This document shows, one piece after another, positions 10,608 to 20,893 of a stretch of DNA of 64,000 nt; within the stretch, counting starts at the first letter, position 1, and each line of letters opens with the position of its first letter. The notes beneath the pieces are model-generated. The model worked only from the letters and a program-made list of their open reading frames with translations. It was not told the origin of the DNA and ran no database searches. Source of the DNA: Phaeosaccion multiseriatum (lineage: Eukaryota; Ochrophyta, other classes); contig OZ218950.1 in assembly GCA_965112735.1 (NCBI GenBank), positions 6,076,001-6,140,000 of the forward strand. The letters run 5' to 3'. Position numbers and translations under genes: made by a program.

Positions 10608-13301
10608 GCAAGGAGGAGAAAGAGGAGGAGGACAAAGAGAGATGAGTGAGTGACACGACTGGATACAGCCCAACTGACGGGCAGCCTTGCAAACTAACAA
10701 GCTGTGGACTACAAAATTATAGACTGTATGGGGGAGAGGAGGGGGGTGGAAGGTCTGAGGGCATGTCTGCCGCACGAGACAAACAAACACACTCACACAC
10801 ACCAGGGTACCCGACATGGATGCATGGAAACAAGGGTAGGTAGGCAGTGATGGTCTTATTTCTGTTCCACTTCACCTAATGTCGCGTCCGCTGTCATCGG
10901 GGAATTTGCCTCTGGTGCCTTTGTCCTCTTGGCTGTCATGACCATCATCGACTCGGCTTTCGTGCTTGACATCCTCACTGTACTGCTTGACATTCGCATT
11001 GTCCACTTGGTTGTAGTGCTTAAGCTCGCCCCTACCGAGGCGCACCTCGAGAAGGGCTGAGGGCTCCGCTCCGGCACTGATGGACACCACGTCACGCTCA
11101 CCCACCTGGGGTGTCGAAGGGGAGGGGGCAAAGGGGGGGAGAGGGGTAGCGGATGGCAGCGGATGGGGAGGGGGGCATGAGGGCATGAGGGGCGGTGGGA
11201 GGAAAGGAGGCAAGGAGAGGGGGGCAGGGTTCAGCAGCGGACTTGCATCTACCTTCCACATGGGCTCCCCGCTGCCGCCCTCGCCCGTCATTCTCTCAGC
11301 CTGTGGAGTAGGAGAGAAAGGAGGCGAACAGAGATGGGCAGACCGGCAGACAGGCAGGCAGGCAGGCAGGAAGGCAGGCAGGCAGGGAGGAGGGGAGGGA
11401 GGGAGGGAGGGAGGGAGAGAGGGAGGGAAGGACAGATGCTATGAACGAGGAAGGAGAAAACGAAGGAAGGAACGAAAATCGCTGGTCTGCCTTCAGCGCT
11501 GCAGAAGGAGCCGAGACAGAAGCATTCGCAACGGGGCATGTTCTCTCAATATCGACATCTATGCTTGATCGAGATGAATCAACTGAAACCGAAACAAGGA
11601 GCTCAATAAACTGAAACTGAAACTGAAACTGAAACTGAAACGCACCTCGGGCACGCTGCGAGCCGCCCTCAGGAAGCGGCCCTTGTTCTCGGCCACCTTA
11701 CGTTCCACCCAGAAGGGGCACCCCCACATGCGGGGACAGCGCCCTCCCCTGTATACGCAGAGAGAGGATGGAGAGGGGGACGAGGAGGAAGAGGGGACGT
11801 GGAGGTGGGAGAGAGAATAGAGGGCGTACAACGGCGATGAGGTGCGGGGAAAACAGCGACCTCCGTAAGTACGAGAGAGCGCGAGCAAGCGAAAGAGCCT
11901 GGGTCGGAGGGCGCCCTCTCCCGCACTCCCTGAGGAGGGGGGAGGCAGGGCTTGCACCGAGAGGGGGGATGGATGCATAACGCAGCGAGAAGAAGAAAGT
12001 ATGACAAGTGAATAAACGCCATTGACCACGACCATTGCTACATCATACCTGCACACGCAGTCCGTCTCGGCACTCCCTCCCGTGGCCAGCGCGTCGGTAA
12101 AGAGTGTGGCCAGTTCGTCGCCCTGCATCTCTCTGCAAGGAGAGGGAGGGGAGGGAGGAGGGAGGCAAGGGAGGGATGGAGGAAGGACGGTATGATCATC
12201 ATCATTGTTCGGTGGACTTTCCTGCAACTAGCCCACGAGTTTCGGTTTCCGAAGGGTCGAAAGAGCGGGAGAGGGGGGAGAGAGAGAAGGAGAGAGGGGG
12301 AGAGAGAGGGAGAGAGAGACAGAGAGAGACGGAGAGGGGAGAGGGTGGGAGCGAGAGCGAGAGAGAGAGGCAGAGAGAGGCGACAGAGACAGAAGAGGAT
12401 TGAGGCCCTCACCGAACAGCGCCTGCTTCGTCCGCCCTCTGGAGCTGCTTGAACTGCACCACGGGGTTTCCGTACAGCCTTTTGTATACCACTGCTGCCC
12501 CTCCTCCACAGGCCAGGCTGCGGTAGTGACGATGCCATGACAGGTGAGCGTTGGCTGGGAGAGACAGAATGCTCACACTTGTCGAGGGAAAAATATTCAT
12601 GCGAGCAAGCAAGGGATACAAATAAGGGGGCGAGGGAGCGAGCGAGCGAGTGAGTGAGCGAGAGAGACAGATAGACAGACACACACACAGAGAGAGAGAG
12701 AAGAGAGAGAGAAAGAGAGAGAGAGGAAGGGAGGGAGAAGTAGTTTGTCCGCTGCCCTTCTCCCTCACCGATACACTCGATCCTCTTCAAGGACGGTCGT
12801 CCTGAGAGGAAACCTCGCCCTCTTCCACGCCTCTGTCTGCTTGAAGGTATCGGCCTTGACTTCGACTAGTTGCTGCACCAGTGATTCGAAGAGGGTGGGC
12901 TGCGGGTGAGTTTCGTCCTTCTCTGCCGGCTCTGCTTCTCCGTCTACTGCTGGTCGGAGCTCCTCTGCTTTAGCTAGCGCGATTGCCTCTCCTGCTGCCA
13001 TAGCAGCGTTGTCGCACAGCAGCTGAAGCGAATCATCCCCATCAAGAGCATTTAACGTGATGAATTGAGGCCGTGAATGTTGTGATGAGTGTTGTGACGA
13101 TGAGTGAAGGCCGTGAGTGACGGATACATCCCTTCCTCTACTCCTTGTCAGTGATCCCGTCCGTGGGCTCAGAAGAGAGAAGGGATGGGCGGCGACTAGA
13201 AGCTGCAGCAATAAGAGCAGAAGCAAGAGCATGAGGAAGAGAGAAGAGCAAGAGCATGAGGAAGAGAGAAGAGGGGCCCAGATTTTGAGCATCTGCGGCA
13301 T
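10370..13301 (-). CDS. unrecognised secreted or lumenal protein, seven exons
   Basis: Read exons: 13301-12769, 12571-12413, 12132-12049, 11748-11646, 11300-11253, 11105-10876, 10502-10370. All junctions are GT-AG and all phases agree, giving 429 residues and a TAG stop. I do not recognise the family. The N-terminus looks like a signal peptide: after MPQMLKIWAP comes a leucine-rich hydrophobic core (residues about 20-37). Two overlapping copies of an AGAAGAGCAAGAGC-like repeat encode part of this region. The mature part includes LSWHRHYRSLACGGGAAVVY, a Cys cluster (CVCRGGRCPRMWGC) spanning an exon junction, and an acidic/His-rich segment before the last exon. The last exon (SEEYNVRFVEIVQPTGGMPR) is of good complexity. 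The start is shared head-to-head with CAP-H2, 87 bp away, so a bidirectional promoter is likely. The acceptor of exon 2 was chosen to keep the frame; a nearby alternative AG does not. Confidence 0.7.
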
Positions 13302-13388
13302 TTGGTGATACGTTTTGACGACGACGTCAGTGGCAGTTTGATTTTTTCTCTTTTACCTTTAATCGTAGCGTAGGAAAGGAGGAGAGGG
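13302..13388. promoter_or_regulatory. 87-bp bidirectional promoter/5'UTR region
   Basis: This is all the DNA between the start codons of the secretory protein (-) and CAP-H2 (+). It contains GACGTCA at 13323-13329, the core of the cAMP-response-element/bZIP site TGACGTCA, within a TGACGACGACGTCAG-like stretch, then a pyrimidine-rich run. A copy of the dispersed TTGGTGATAC motif overlaps the start codon of the minus-strand gene (13300-13312). Promoter function is inferred from the geometry. Confidence 0.5.
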
Positions 13389-16300
13389 ATGGTTCGCAGG
13401 GAAGGATCGGGGGAAGGGCGGGGAGGGGATGAGGGGGACCCGCTCTCACAACAGGAGAATCGTTCAGAGCGCTTCAAACATCTCCTGCAGCCCATTCGAG
13501 ACCTTGCGCAGAACTGGGATATTGACATCGCAACCTCGCTGGAGGACTACCTGGAGGACCTCGAGATGGTCACCATCAGTATAGAGGGGGGTGAGCAGGG
13601 GCTGAACTTCGCCGAGGCTGCCCTGGTCATACAGGGCTCCAGCGCGGTGTACAGCCGAAAGGTGGAGCACCTGTACGCCCTCGTCCTTCGGACCATCGAG
13701 CAGCTGTCGAGCGGCCGCTTTAATGCAGCGGCAGCTGCAGGTGAGGGTGGAGAGGATGACGGGGAAGGGGGCGGAGGAGGAGGTGGCGCCGGTAGCAGAG
13801 GGAAAGGGGTGGACCAGGAGACTGGGTTTCTGCTCCTCGACGACATGCTCAAGGAAGGAAACGACATCGATCTTGCTCCCTCTGCGACTGGTGGAGGTGG
13901 TGTGAGAGCGGCGGAGAGCAGTCGCGCCGCGAGGAGGAGGCAGCTCGGATTGAAGCCCATGTTCGCTGACAGTGGCAAGGCAGGTGGAGATGCAGGAGGA
14001 GAAGCAGCAGCAGGAGGAGGAGGAGGAGAGCCCATCAGTCGGCAGCCACTCTTTTTGATGGAGCAGGACCATGGAAATGCTTTCAAAATGGGCACTTGCG
14101 TTGTGCATCGGGTGAGTGAGAGCGACAGTGTTGGGTACGGGACTCTCCCCACCTCACGCTTTCCTTCATAGTACGATAGTCACCCGCCCACCCACCCACC
14201 TCCCTGCGGCACAACCGTGGACAATACTCCCTCTCACTTACCCGATCACCCACGCATGTGACCCATCTCTCTTCCTGCTCTCCTCGTCGTCCTTCATCCC
14301 TTCTCCCCTCTCCTCCCTCGTCGCTCCTCCACAGTCGGGGGCTTTGATGCTGGACGGGGGACCTCTTCTCTCGGCCACAGCCCTACCACAGGGCGACACA
14401 GAGGACGGCATCGGAGGAAGCCGCGGCGGCGCGGATGGGTGGGCGGGAGTAGGAGGCGAGCGAGCGCCTGCAGGCAAGGGTGATTATGATGATGATGATG
14501 ATGATGATGATGTAGGCGACAATGGTGGAGACGCCTTCGACTTCGGTTATGGGGATGAAGGAGGAGGAGGAGGTGGGGGGGAGGAGGAAGGAGAGACGAT
14601 GGTGCAGGTGGGTGAAGACATGGATCAGGGCGGGCAGGTAGAGGACGAGGGGACTGCGGCAAACGGGGGGGGGTATAGCCTTCGCCACAGGGGAGCACAG
14701 CACCAGCAGCAGGCGGAGGAGGAGGGACAGGAGGAGCTAGAGAAAGAGGAGCCTGACCCGTGGGAAGCTTTGGATCCTCACGACGACGGGGGCGTCCCGC
14801 CCAAACCGTTCCGGCAGGGCCGGACCTTCCGACTGCCGCTGTCACTCAGGAAGACCACTGCCACGAGCCGATCCGCCAAGGTGGGGAGCAAGGGGAAGAA
14901 GGCAGCAGATGGGGCGGCAGTAGTCCCTAACAGAGCCGAAGTCGATTGGTTGGCGAGAGAGATGGGCGAGACTGAGGATGGGGCACTGCGGCTGAGGACA
15001 GGGCTGGGGAGTCTGTGCTACTCTGAGTTTGCCTACATTCAGAGAGCAAATCGCCTGAGACTAAGTCGGCACAAGCGGCAGCAACGGAGGAGAGAGGAGG
15101 CGGAGGCAGGCATGAAGGCGCGCACCGGGACGCGCTATGAACAACAGCTGGTGATACAGCAGCAGCAACAACAGGACCAAGGCAGAGGAGGCGCTGTAGA
15201 CTACTACTGCGACGAGGGTGATGAAGACGGGGAGGATGAGGGTGGGTACGGTATGGACTATGGTGCCGGGGGGTTCGCTGGCGACGAAGATGATGATGAG
15301 GACGAGGGGGAGGACGGATATGGATATGGCGGATACGACGGTGGGGGCAACGAGGATGGAGCGGGTTACGCAGGTTAGTTTGTACCTTTGGCGGCATGGG
15401 GAAAGGGATTGGAAGACTGAGTTTGACTGCTCATTCGGAGGTAGCGCGAGGCAACCCCACATCACATCATTCAGTGTAGGCCTGGCGCCTCTATCTGGTG
15501 CCCCGTCTCTCGAACCCTCTGTCGAAGCCAAGCCGAAAGCAAGCATACGTTGTATTGATGACTTTGCGTCGCGTTCTTTCCACCCACGGTGCTCGTCTTC
15601 CTCTTTCTCTGTCTGCAGCTTTGCCCCTCTCACCTCTCTCTCCTTCCTCTCTCCCCTCTCCCTCCCCCATGCCCCTCCTCTCCTCTCCTGGCAACACCAC
15701 CACCAACAACAAGGAGGAGGAGAGCACGGAGGCTACGACAACAACAGCGGCATTGGCCCCATGTCCCTCGAGCACGCCTTTCTCGACGCCCCGCAGACGT
15801 ACGAAGACCTGTGCCGTAGCCACATTGAGGCCTACATGAGAGGGGCAGAGCTCTTTGCCCAGGAGACCAAGCTGAGTCTGCGCGTGTCGGCGTGGCAGCA
15901 GAGGCTCGAGCCCCTCATGGAGCAGCAGGAGAATAGAGACCCCTTCGATATTCACAGGTATCCTCAATCTACGAAGTCTTGTCTGTCGGTCTGTCTGTAG
16001 TTTCAGGTTCAGCTTCTCTTGTGGCTGCTCATCGCTGTCCTCTCCCCCTCTCTCCTCTCGCGTCTGATGGAAATGCGCACGCGGGCCCTTCCTCCCTCCT
16101 ACACCCTTCCGGTCCACCGCTCCACCTGCACTCCCCTCTCTTTCCCTCTCTGTCTTCACCCTGGACCCAACATCCTTCTCTGTCCCCTACACCCTACACC
16201 CTCTTGTCTTCTATCTACCCTACCCTACACACTACGCTCTACATCCTACATTATGCCCTACACACTATACCTTCGACCCTATGCCCAAAATACCCTGCCC

Positions 16301-17279
16301 TACACACAATATCCTACACCCTATTCTCACCTTTCCCTCTGCATATACCCTACCTGATGCCCTACACTCTATACCTTCTACCCTATACCCTATACCCTAT
16401 ACCCTGCCCTACCTTATGCCCTATACACTACACCCTGCCAAGGTACGGCGAGCACATCATCACGCGTATTGCAGACTCTCTCGAGCCCGACGTCCGAGAC
16501 AAGGTAAGAGCAGGCGGGGCAAGTGAGGCTACGCGAGCAAACATTCTTCCTCCTCCTACGGCAACTACTCTACCCTTACCACTACGACTACACTTCCCTT
16601 TATACCCTCGCCTCCCCTCCCTCCCGTCATGGACGTGAATGGAATCGACCCCCAAACAATCAACTCTCCTCTCAACAGGTGGATCAGCTCCGCTCCTCCG
16701 AGGGCTCCGGCGAGGCATCCAAGGCCCTAAAGGGGGTGGTTTCCGCATCCGAGGTGGTGGTGCCCTTCGCGCAGGTGGTAGCGGGCAAGGAGCGATTCGA
16801 CATTTGCCGCATGTTCTTGGCGTCACTGCAGTTGGTAAGTGTGGCAGTGGCAGTGGCAGTACATGTATGGCGTTCAGTTTCAGTTTAGTGACATCGATGA
16901 TAGTACAGTGTCAACCATATCCATATAATATCGATAGGGAATCGAGCTGGTCTCTTCTTTGCTGGTTCCTTCGCTCATAGCCCCCTCTCTCCCCTGCCCT
17001 GTCCCTCTGTCTCCCTCCCTCCCTCTCTCTCCCCCCCTCCCCTACTCTCTCTCTCTCCCTCTCCCCTCCCCCCCTCTCTCTCCCTCTGCCGCCCCGTCCC
17101 ACCAGGCCAACAACGGCAACTTGTCTCTCCACCACGGCGCTGATGCCTCTCAGCAGCTGTTGCGTCCCTTTGAGCTCGAGCTGGCATCTGTCAAGGGGGT
17201 GCGCAACATCAGCAGCTCCTACCTTGCACCTTCCGTTCAGGGGGCAGCAGCAGCAGTTGGTGATACAGCTGTGGAGTAG
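13389..17279 (+). CDS. NCAPH2: condensin II complex subunit H2 (CAP-H2, kleisin beta)
   Basis: Read exons: 13389-14111, 14335-15373, 15714-15957, 16443-16503, 16679-16834, 17106-17279, giving 798 residues in frame. CAP-H2 is the kleisin that bridges SMC2 and SMC4 and recruits the HEAT subunits CAP-D3 and CAP-G2 of condensin II, acting on chromosomes in the nucleus. The N-terminal CNDH2 signature is clear at residues 28-110 (RFKHLLQPIRDLAQNWDIDI, then LNFAEAALVIQGSSAVYSRK). The middle holds DPWEALDPHD followed by PFRQGRTFRLPLSL (about 382-415). The C-terminal kleisin part has AQETKLSLRV, QENRDPFDIH, and FDICRMFLASLQL followed by ANNGN. Acidic linkers include eight Asp from a GAT microsatellite (14487-14511). 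Two copies of a dispersed motif lie within coding sequence: QQLVIQQQ at 15147-15160 and AAVGDTAVE at the very C-terminus. Length is close to the usual 600-700 plus linkers. The exon 3 acceptor is the least certain junction. Confidence 0.9.
16176..16438 (+). repeat. degenerate CCCTACA/CCCTATA repeat in a CAP-H2 intron
   Basis: The third CAP-H2 intron (15958-16442) is largely built of degenerate heptamers of the form CCCTACA, CCCTATA and CACTATA. The tract ends 4 bp before the acceptor. It resembles telomere repeats in size and base order but is not a canonical CCCTAAA tract. Confidence 0.8.
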
Positions 17280-18166
17280 GGGGAGTCAATTTGAGAGATT
17301 GGCGACTCGACTTCATTGTGTCAATCACGTGTGCGAGCAAGCGAAAATGTAACGCACTGGGTCACAAGTGGCAGCAGCAGCAGCACAGCCCTGCAGCATT
17401 TGGCGATACAAGTGGTTGTTGCTTTTGACTCTGGGATGGGAGATGAGGTGTCGTGTAGTGTGTGAGTGATCTGCGTGAACAAACGAATAAACACCAGAAC
17501 GGCAGCAAGGAGGGACGGTGTCGCCACGGCGGCGGAGAGAGACAAAAAGAAGAATAAACACTCACCTCCAAGACACCTAATGTTACCAAAGACTTTGTGG
17601 GCGGTATTGCACTCCCCTTGCCCACCCCTACCTGGCAAGCGTAACAAAAATAACTCAACTCGGCGGTGGAGGCACTTTAGGGGGGGTGGAGGGCCCTCTG
17701 GGCTGCAAGACACCCTTACGTAAGACCCGCATGGCCCTTCCCTAAGGAACAGGAGTTTCAGTTTGTTAGACCTCCACACGCTGCAGGGCCACAGAACTGA
17801 ACTTGATAGAGGTTGCAGGAGACAACGATGCCGGCATTCGACTTGTCTCGACGAGGGCAACACGACGCGCATGTTCAAACTCGCCAAAACAGTAGTTTGG
17901 GGTGGAAAGGGGGGTGTGTCTCTAAAACGGAGGTGTCTTGGATGTAAGTATATTTTAATTATAATAATTACTTCGAAGTAAAATTTAAACTGAAAATACG
18001 AAACAAATGTCTGGACTAATAATGGAACAATGGTGATGAACCTCCGACTAACAACAGGTGAAGAAGGTAGGGTGATACTAGGAGAGTACCCATCAAATCG
18101 ATACAATATCAATACATATCTATCTGTCTGTCTATAAATCAACCAAGACACGCGGGGAATCAATAA
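17280..18166. other. intergenic region between convergent genes
   Basis: This is the 3' flank of CAP-H2 and of the kinase. It contains a dispersed motif (ATTTGGCGATACA, 17398-17410) and an AT-rich segment at 17940-18166. The open frames here show no domain-like sequence, and I see no gene. Confidence 0.65.
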
Positions 18167-20893
18167 TTAAAACATAATACCGCCGTGCATGGTCACAAAG
18201 CTGCTGGAGGGGGAGAAGGCGTCTTCAGCTGCCATCGACAGCAACGACTCTTCCCTGGACAATGTCAGGGTGCTGCCACCACCCCTCGAGACCATGAGTT
18301 GTGTGTTCATGTCCCTGTCTCTCGACATGGGCATCATGGGGGGGGGCATTTCACTCGCACTCGACGACAGTAGCAGACTGCGCGTGCGCTGCTGTTGCTC
18401 AAAGTCGATTCCCAACTGCTCCTCTTCCTCCTCCTCCTCCTCCTCCTCCTGTACGAGCTCCTCGTCCTCCCTCTCCAACCTGACCCACGCCGCCTCGTCC
18501 TCCTCCTCCTCCTCCTCCATCTCCGCCCCCACCTGCTCTTCCTCCTCCGCCTCGTCCTCCTCGTCGTCGTCTTCCTGCTCAAAGTCAACAAGCCCAGTGT
18601 AGTCTTCCTCATCCTCCGACTCGTCACCGCCTCCACCCCCACCCCCGCCCCTTCCCCTCGTGAGATCGAATCCGAGCAGTTCCTCTGTGAACAGCTGAGT
18701 AAAGTCGTGTTTGCTGCCCCTCTTGCTCCCCAACACTGCGTTGCAGGGTTCCTTGGCGCCCCAAACGGCGGGTTTCTCCGTGAACTTGGCGTCGAAATTT
18801 CCCACCGCAACTGTCACCTCCTCCTGCCCCCCCTCCCCCCCCTGCTGCTGCGCCTGTTGCTGCTGCTGCTGCTGGAGCAACGTTTGCTGAGGCAGCAGCG
18901 GCGGGGTGAGGCTGCGGCTCTTGGCATCCTTCCAGTTCAGCACCCCGTCGAAGAACGAGCTCCTCTGAACCTCCCTCCAGCTTGTCATTCGCTTGCCCGT
19001 GCGCACTTGCAGCAACTGAGCAATGAGCTGCTTGGCCTCCTTGTCCACCGCCTTGCCGCGGTACGAGTACTCGCCCGCCATAATGAGCGCAGCGGTAGAG
19101 TCCACCCTCCTCCCTCCGGAGCCCCTCGCACCACCTCTCGCCGCAGTCGCCAGAGCCGCAGCAGTCGCCGCAGACATGGGCATGCCTTGGGGGCGCCAGA
19201 ACGGACTGTGGCCCATGTACAATTCAAACACAAAGCACCCAAACTGCCAAAAGTCGGCATCCAAGCCGTAGCCCCTGCCTGTAAACACCTCGGGGGCCAA
19301 GTACACTTTCGTACCGCACATGGTGAAGGTTCTCTCCGGATCGGGCTCCAACTTGCGCTTTGCTGCGACGGCGGCGGCCGCAGCTCCTGCTGCCCCTCCT
19401 TTGGTGCCCCACTTGCCCCCCTCCGAGGAGGCCGACGAGGAGGAGGAGTTTAAGGAGTAGTCCGCGCTGCTGCTATTGTCCGGCCTCTTGAGGCGCTTGG
19501 CAAGGCCCAAGTCGCCCAGCTTCACGTGTCCATAGGCGTCCACCAGCACATTCTCGGGCTTAATATCGCGGTGCAGAATCTTGTGCTTGTGTAAATGCTG
19601 CAGGCCCAGCGCCACCTCTGCGGCGTAGAAGGCAATGGCTTTGCGGTCCAGCAGCTGCTGCGTGCCTAGGCCAGCGCTGCTTGCCTTCTTTGCAGCAGCT
19701 GCTGCTGCTGCTGCCCCCGCCCTGCCCCCCCCCCTTGCCAGTGCTGCCCTTCTCGCCTCTGCTGCTGCCTCTAATGCTGCTGCTGCCTCTGCAGCCGCCC
19801 CCGTCCTCCGCCCCCGCCGCAGCAGCTCAAACATGTCCCCCCCGGCGCAGAACTCAAAGCCATAATATAGGAAGCCTCCCTCTCGAAAGGCCGTGCGCAG
19901 CGAAACGACAAAGTCGCTCCTGGGCAGGGCGCCGAGCACGTTGCGCTCGTTGATGAGCACCTTGGGCTTGTACTTGTGCAGGAGCTTAATCTCCTTCATG
20001 GCGAGGAGCTCCACCTCCTCCTCCTTGCCCTCCTTCTCACTCTTCTGCTTGATCTTTCGGCTCACCAGCAGCACACGCCCGAAATTCCCCTGCCCAATCA
20101 CCGAGTGCAGCTTAAAGTCGTCCACCGTCACCCGCCTCCTCGCGGCGAGCATCAGCGCCGCCACCCACCGCTGCTTCTCCACCGCCGTGCTTGCCGCCAA
20201 GGTGATAGTACGCGAGCCGCTGCTGCCGCTGCTGCTGCTGCCGTCACCCCCTGCCTTCCCCCCCGTCTTACCCCCCTCTGCCCCGGCAGGAAGCTTAATG
20301 GAGAAGGCGTGTCGCCCCCTCTGCGACTGGCCGGGCTCCTCGCTAATGACGGTCCCGGGCTTGCCGAGATCAAAGACGGAGGTCCAGCCCACGCGGTGGT
20401 TGCTGGACCTGCTGCTGGTGCCATCAACACTGCTGCTGCTCTTGCCGCTAGAACTGCTATTGATGGACCTCGTGGAGTGTGAGGTCAAGGCCGTCATGCT
20501 GCTGTAGCTGCTGACCATGGTGGTGCGGCTCTCGTGGTTGCGGTTGTGGGAGTGGGACAGAGGTCGACCGCTGCTGCTGCCCCCCGCGTCGAGATACAGC
20601 TGCTTCATGGCGTCGTGAGAAATGTCGGCCGGGCCAAAGGTGGGCTCCTTCCACACCAGCAGCACGGCGCCCCTCAGCTCGTAGTAGTGCAGTTTCTGAG
20701 CCTCGCTCTTCCACATGCCCGTGTATCGCGCCTTGCGCATCAAAAACCCCAGTCGCGCGGGCCGCAAGCTCGCCAGAACAGTGTCGGCTTCTCGTGGCGT
20801 GGCGGACGCCGCAGCGGCCATGGCCTTGGGGTTAGATGGTGGCTGCCCTGGCCGTGGCCGACGGCGACTGCCGCTGCTGGTGAGACTTGCCAT
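18167..20893 (-). CDS. PH-domain AGC-family serine/threonine kinase, intronless
   Basis: This is one uninterrupted frame of 908 residues. An open extension upstream lacks an ATG, so I chose the ATG at 20893. A PH domain split by a Ser/Gly-rich insert spans about residues 46-253: it opens with ARLGFLMRKARYTGMWK and closes with the helix EKQRWVAALMLA containing the conserved Trp243. The kinase domain runs from about 259: Gly-rich loop GQGNFGRV (267-274), ATP-anchoring Lys300 in LLAMKEI, catalytic HRDIKPEN (441-448), metal-binding DLG at 461-463 (Leu in place of Phe of DFG), APE 533-535, and DADFWQFGCFVFELYMG. An Ala/Arg-rich insert of about 50 residues (362-411) lies before helix E and another (470-522) in the activation loop. 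An AGC tail-like NFDAKFTEKPA follows, then long acidic runs. PH plus AGC architecture recalls AKT/PKB, which is recruited by phosphoinositides; orthology is not established. There are no introns, unlike most multi-exon neighbours. Confidence 0.85.
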   Translation of the reverse strand: MASLTSSGSRRRPRPGQPPSNPKAMAAAASATPREADTVLASLRPARLGFLMRKARYTGMWKSEAQKLHYYELRGAVLLVWKEPTFGPADISHDAMKQLYLDAGGSSSGRPLSHSHNRNHESRTTMVSSYSSMTALTSHSTRSINSSSSGKSSSSVDGTSSRSSNHRVGWTSVFDLGKPGTVISEEPGQSQRGRHAFSIKLPAGAEGGKTGGKAGGDGSSSSGSSGSRTITLAASTAVEKQRWVAALMLAARRRVTVDDFKLHSVIGQGNFGRVLLVSRKIKQKSEKEGKEEEVELLAMKEIKLLHKYKPKVLINERNVLGALPRSDFVVSLRTAFREGGFLYYGFEFCAGGDMFELLRRGRRTGAAAEAAAALEAAAEARRAALARGGGRAGAAAAAAAAKKASSAGLGTQQLLDRKAIAFYAAEVALGLQHLHKHKILHRDIKPENVLVDAYGHVKLGDLGLAKRLKRPDNSSSADYSLNSSSSSASSEGGKWGTKGGAAGAAAAAVAAKRKLEPDPERTFTMCGTKVYLAPEVFTGRGYGLDADFWQFGCFVFELYMGHSPFWRPQGMPMSAATAAALATAARGGARGSGGRRVDSTAALIMAGEYSYRGKAVDKEAKQLIAQLLQVRTGKRMTSWREVQRSSFFDGVLNWKDAKSRSLTPPLLPQQTLLQQQQQQQAQQQGGEGGQEEVTVAVGNFDAKFTEKPAVWGAKEPCNAVLGSKRGSKHDFTQLFTEELLGFDLTRGRGGGGGGGGDESEDEEDYTGLVDFEQEDDDEEDEAEEEEQVGAEMEEEEEEDEAAWVRLEREDEELVQEEEEEEEEEEQLGIDFEQQQRTRSLLLSSSASEMPPPMMPMSRDRDMNTQLMVSRGGGSTLTLSREESLLSMAAEDAFSPSSSFVTMHGGIMF

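Noticed and set aside
16176-16438. True telomere end
   Set aside because: The repeats are degenerate, internal to a gene and followed by more exons, so this is at most an interstitial relic.
18395-19453. A 352-codon plus-strand frame opposite the kinase
   Set aside because: It is antisense to conserved kinase motifs, and its Leu/Pro/Arg bias is that of a complement of acidic and Ala-rich codons.
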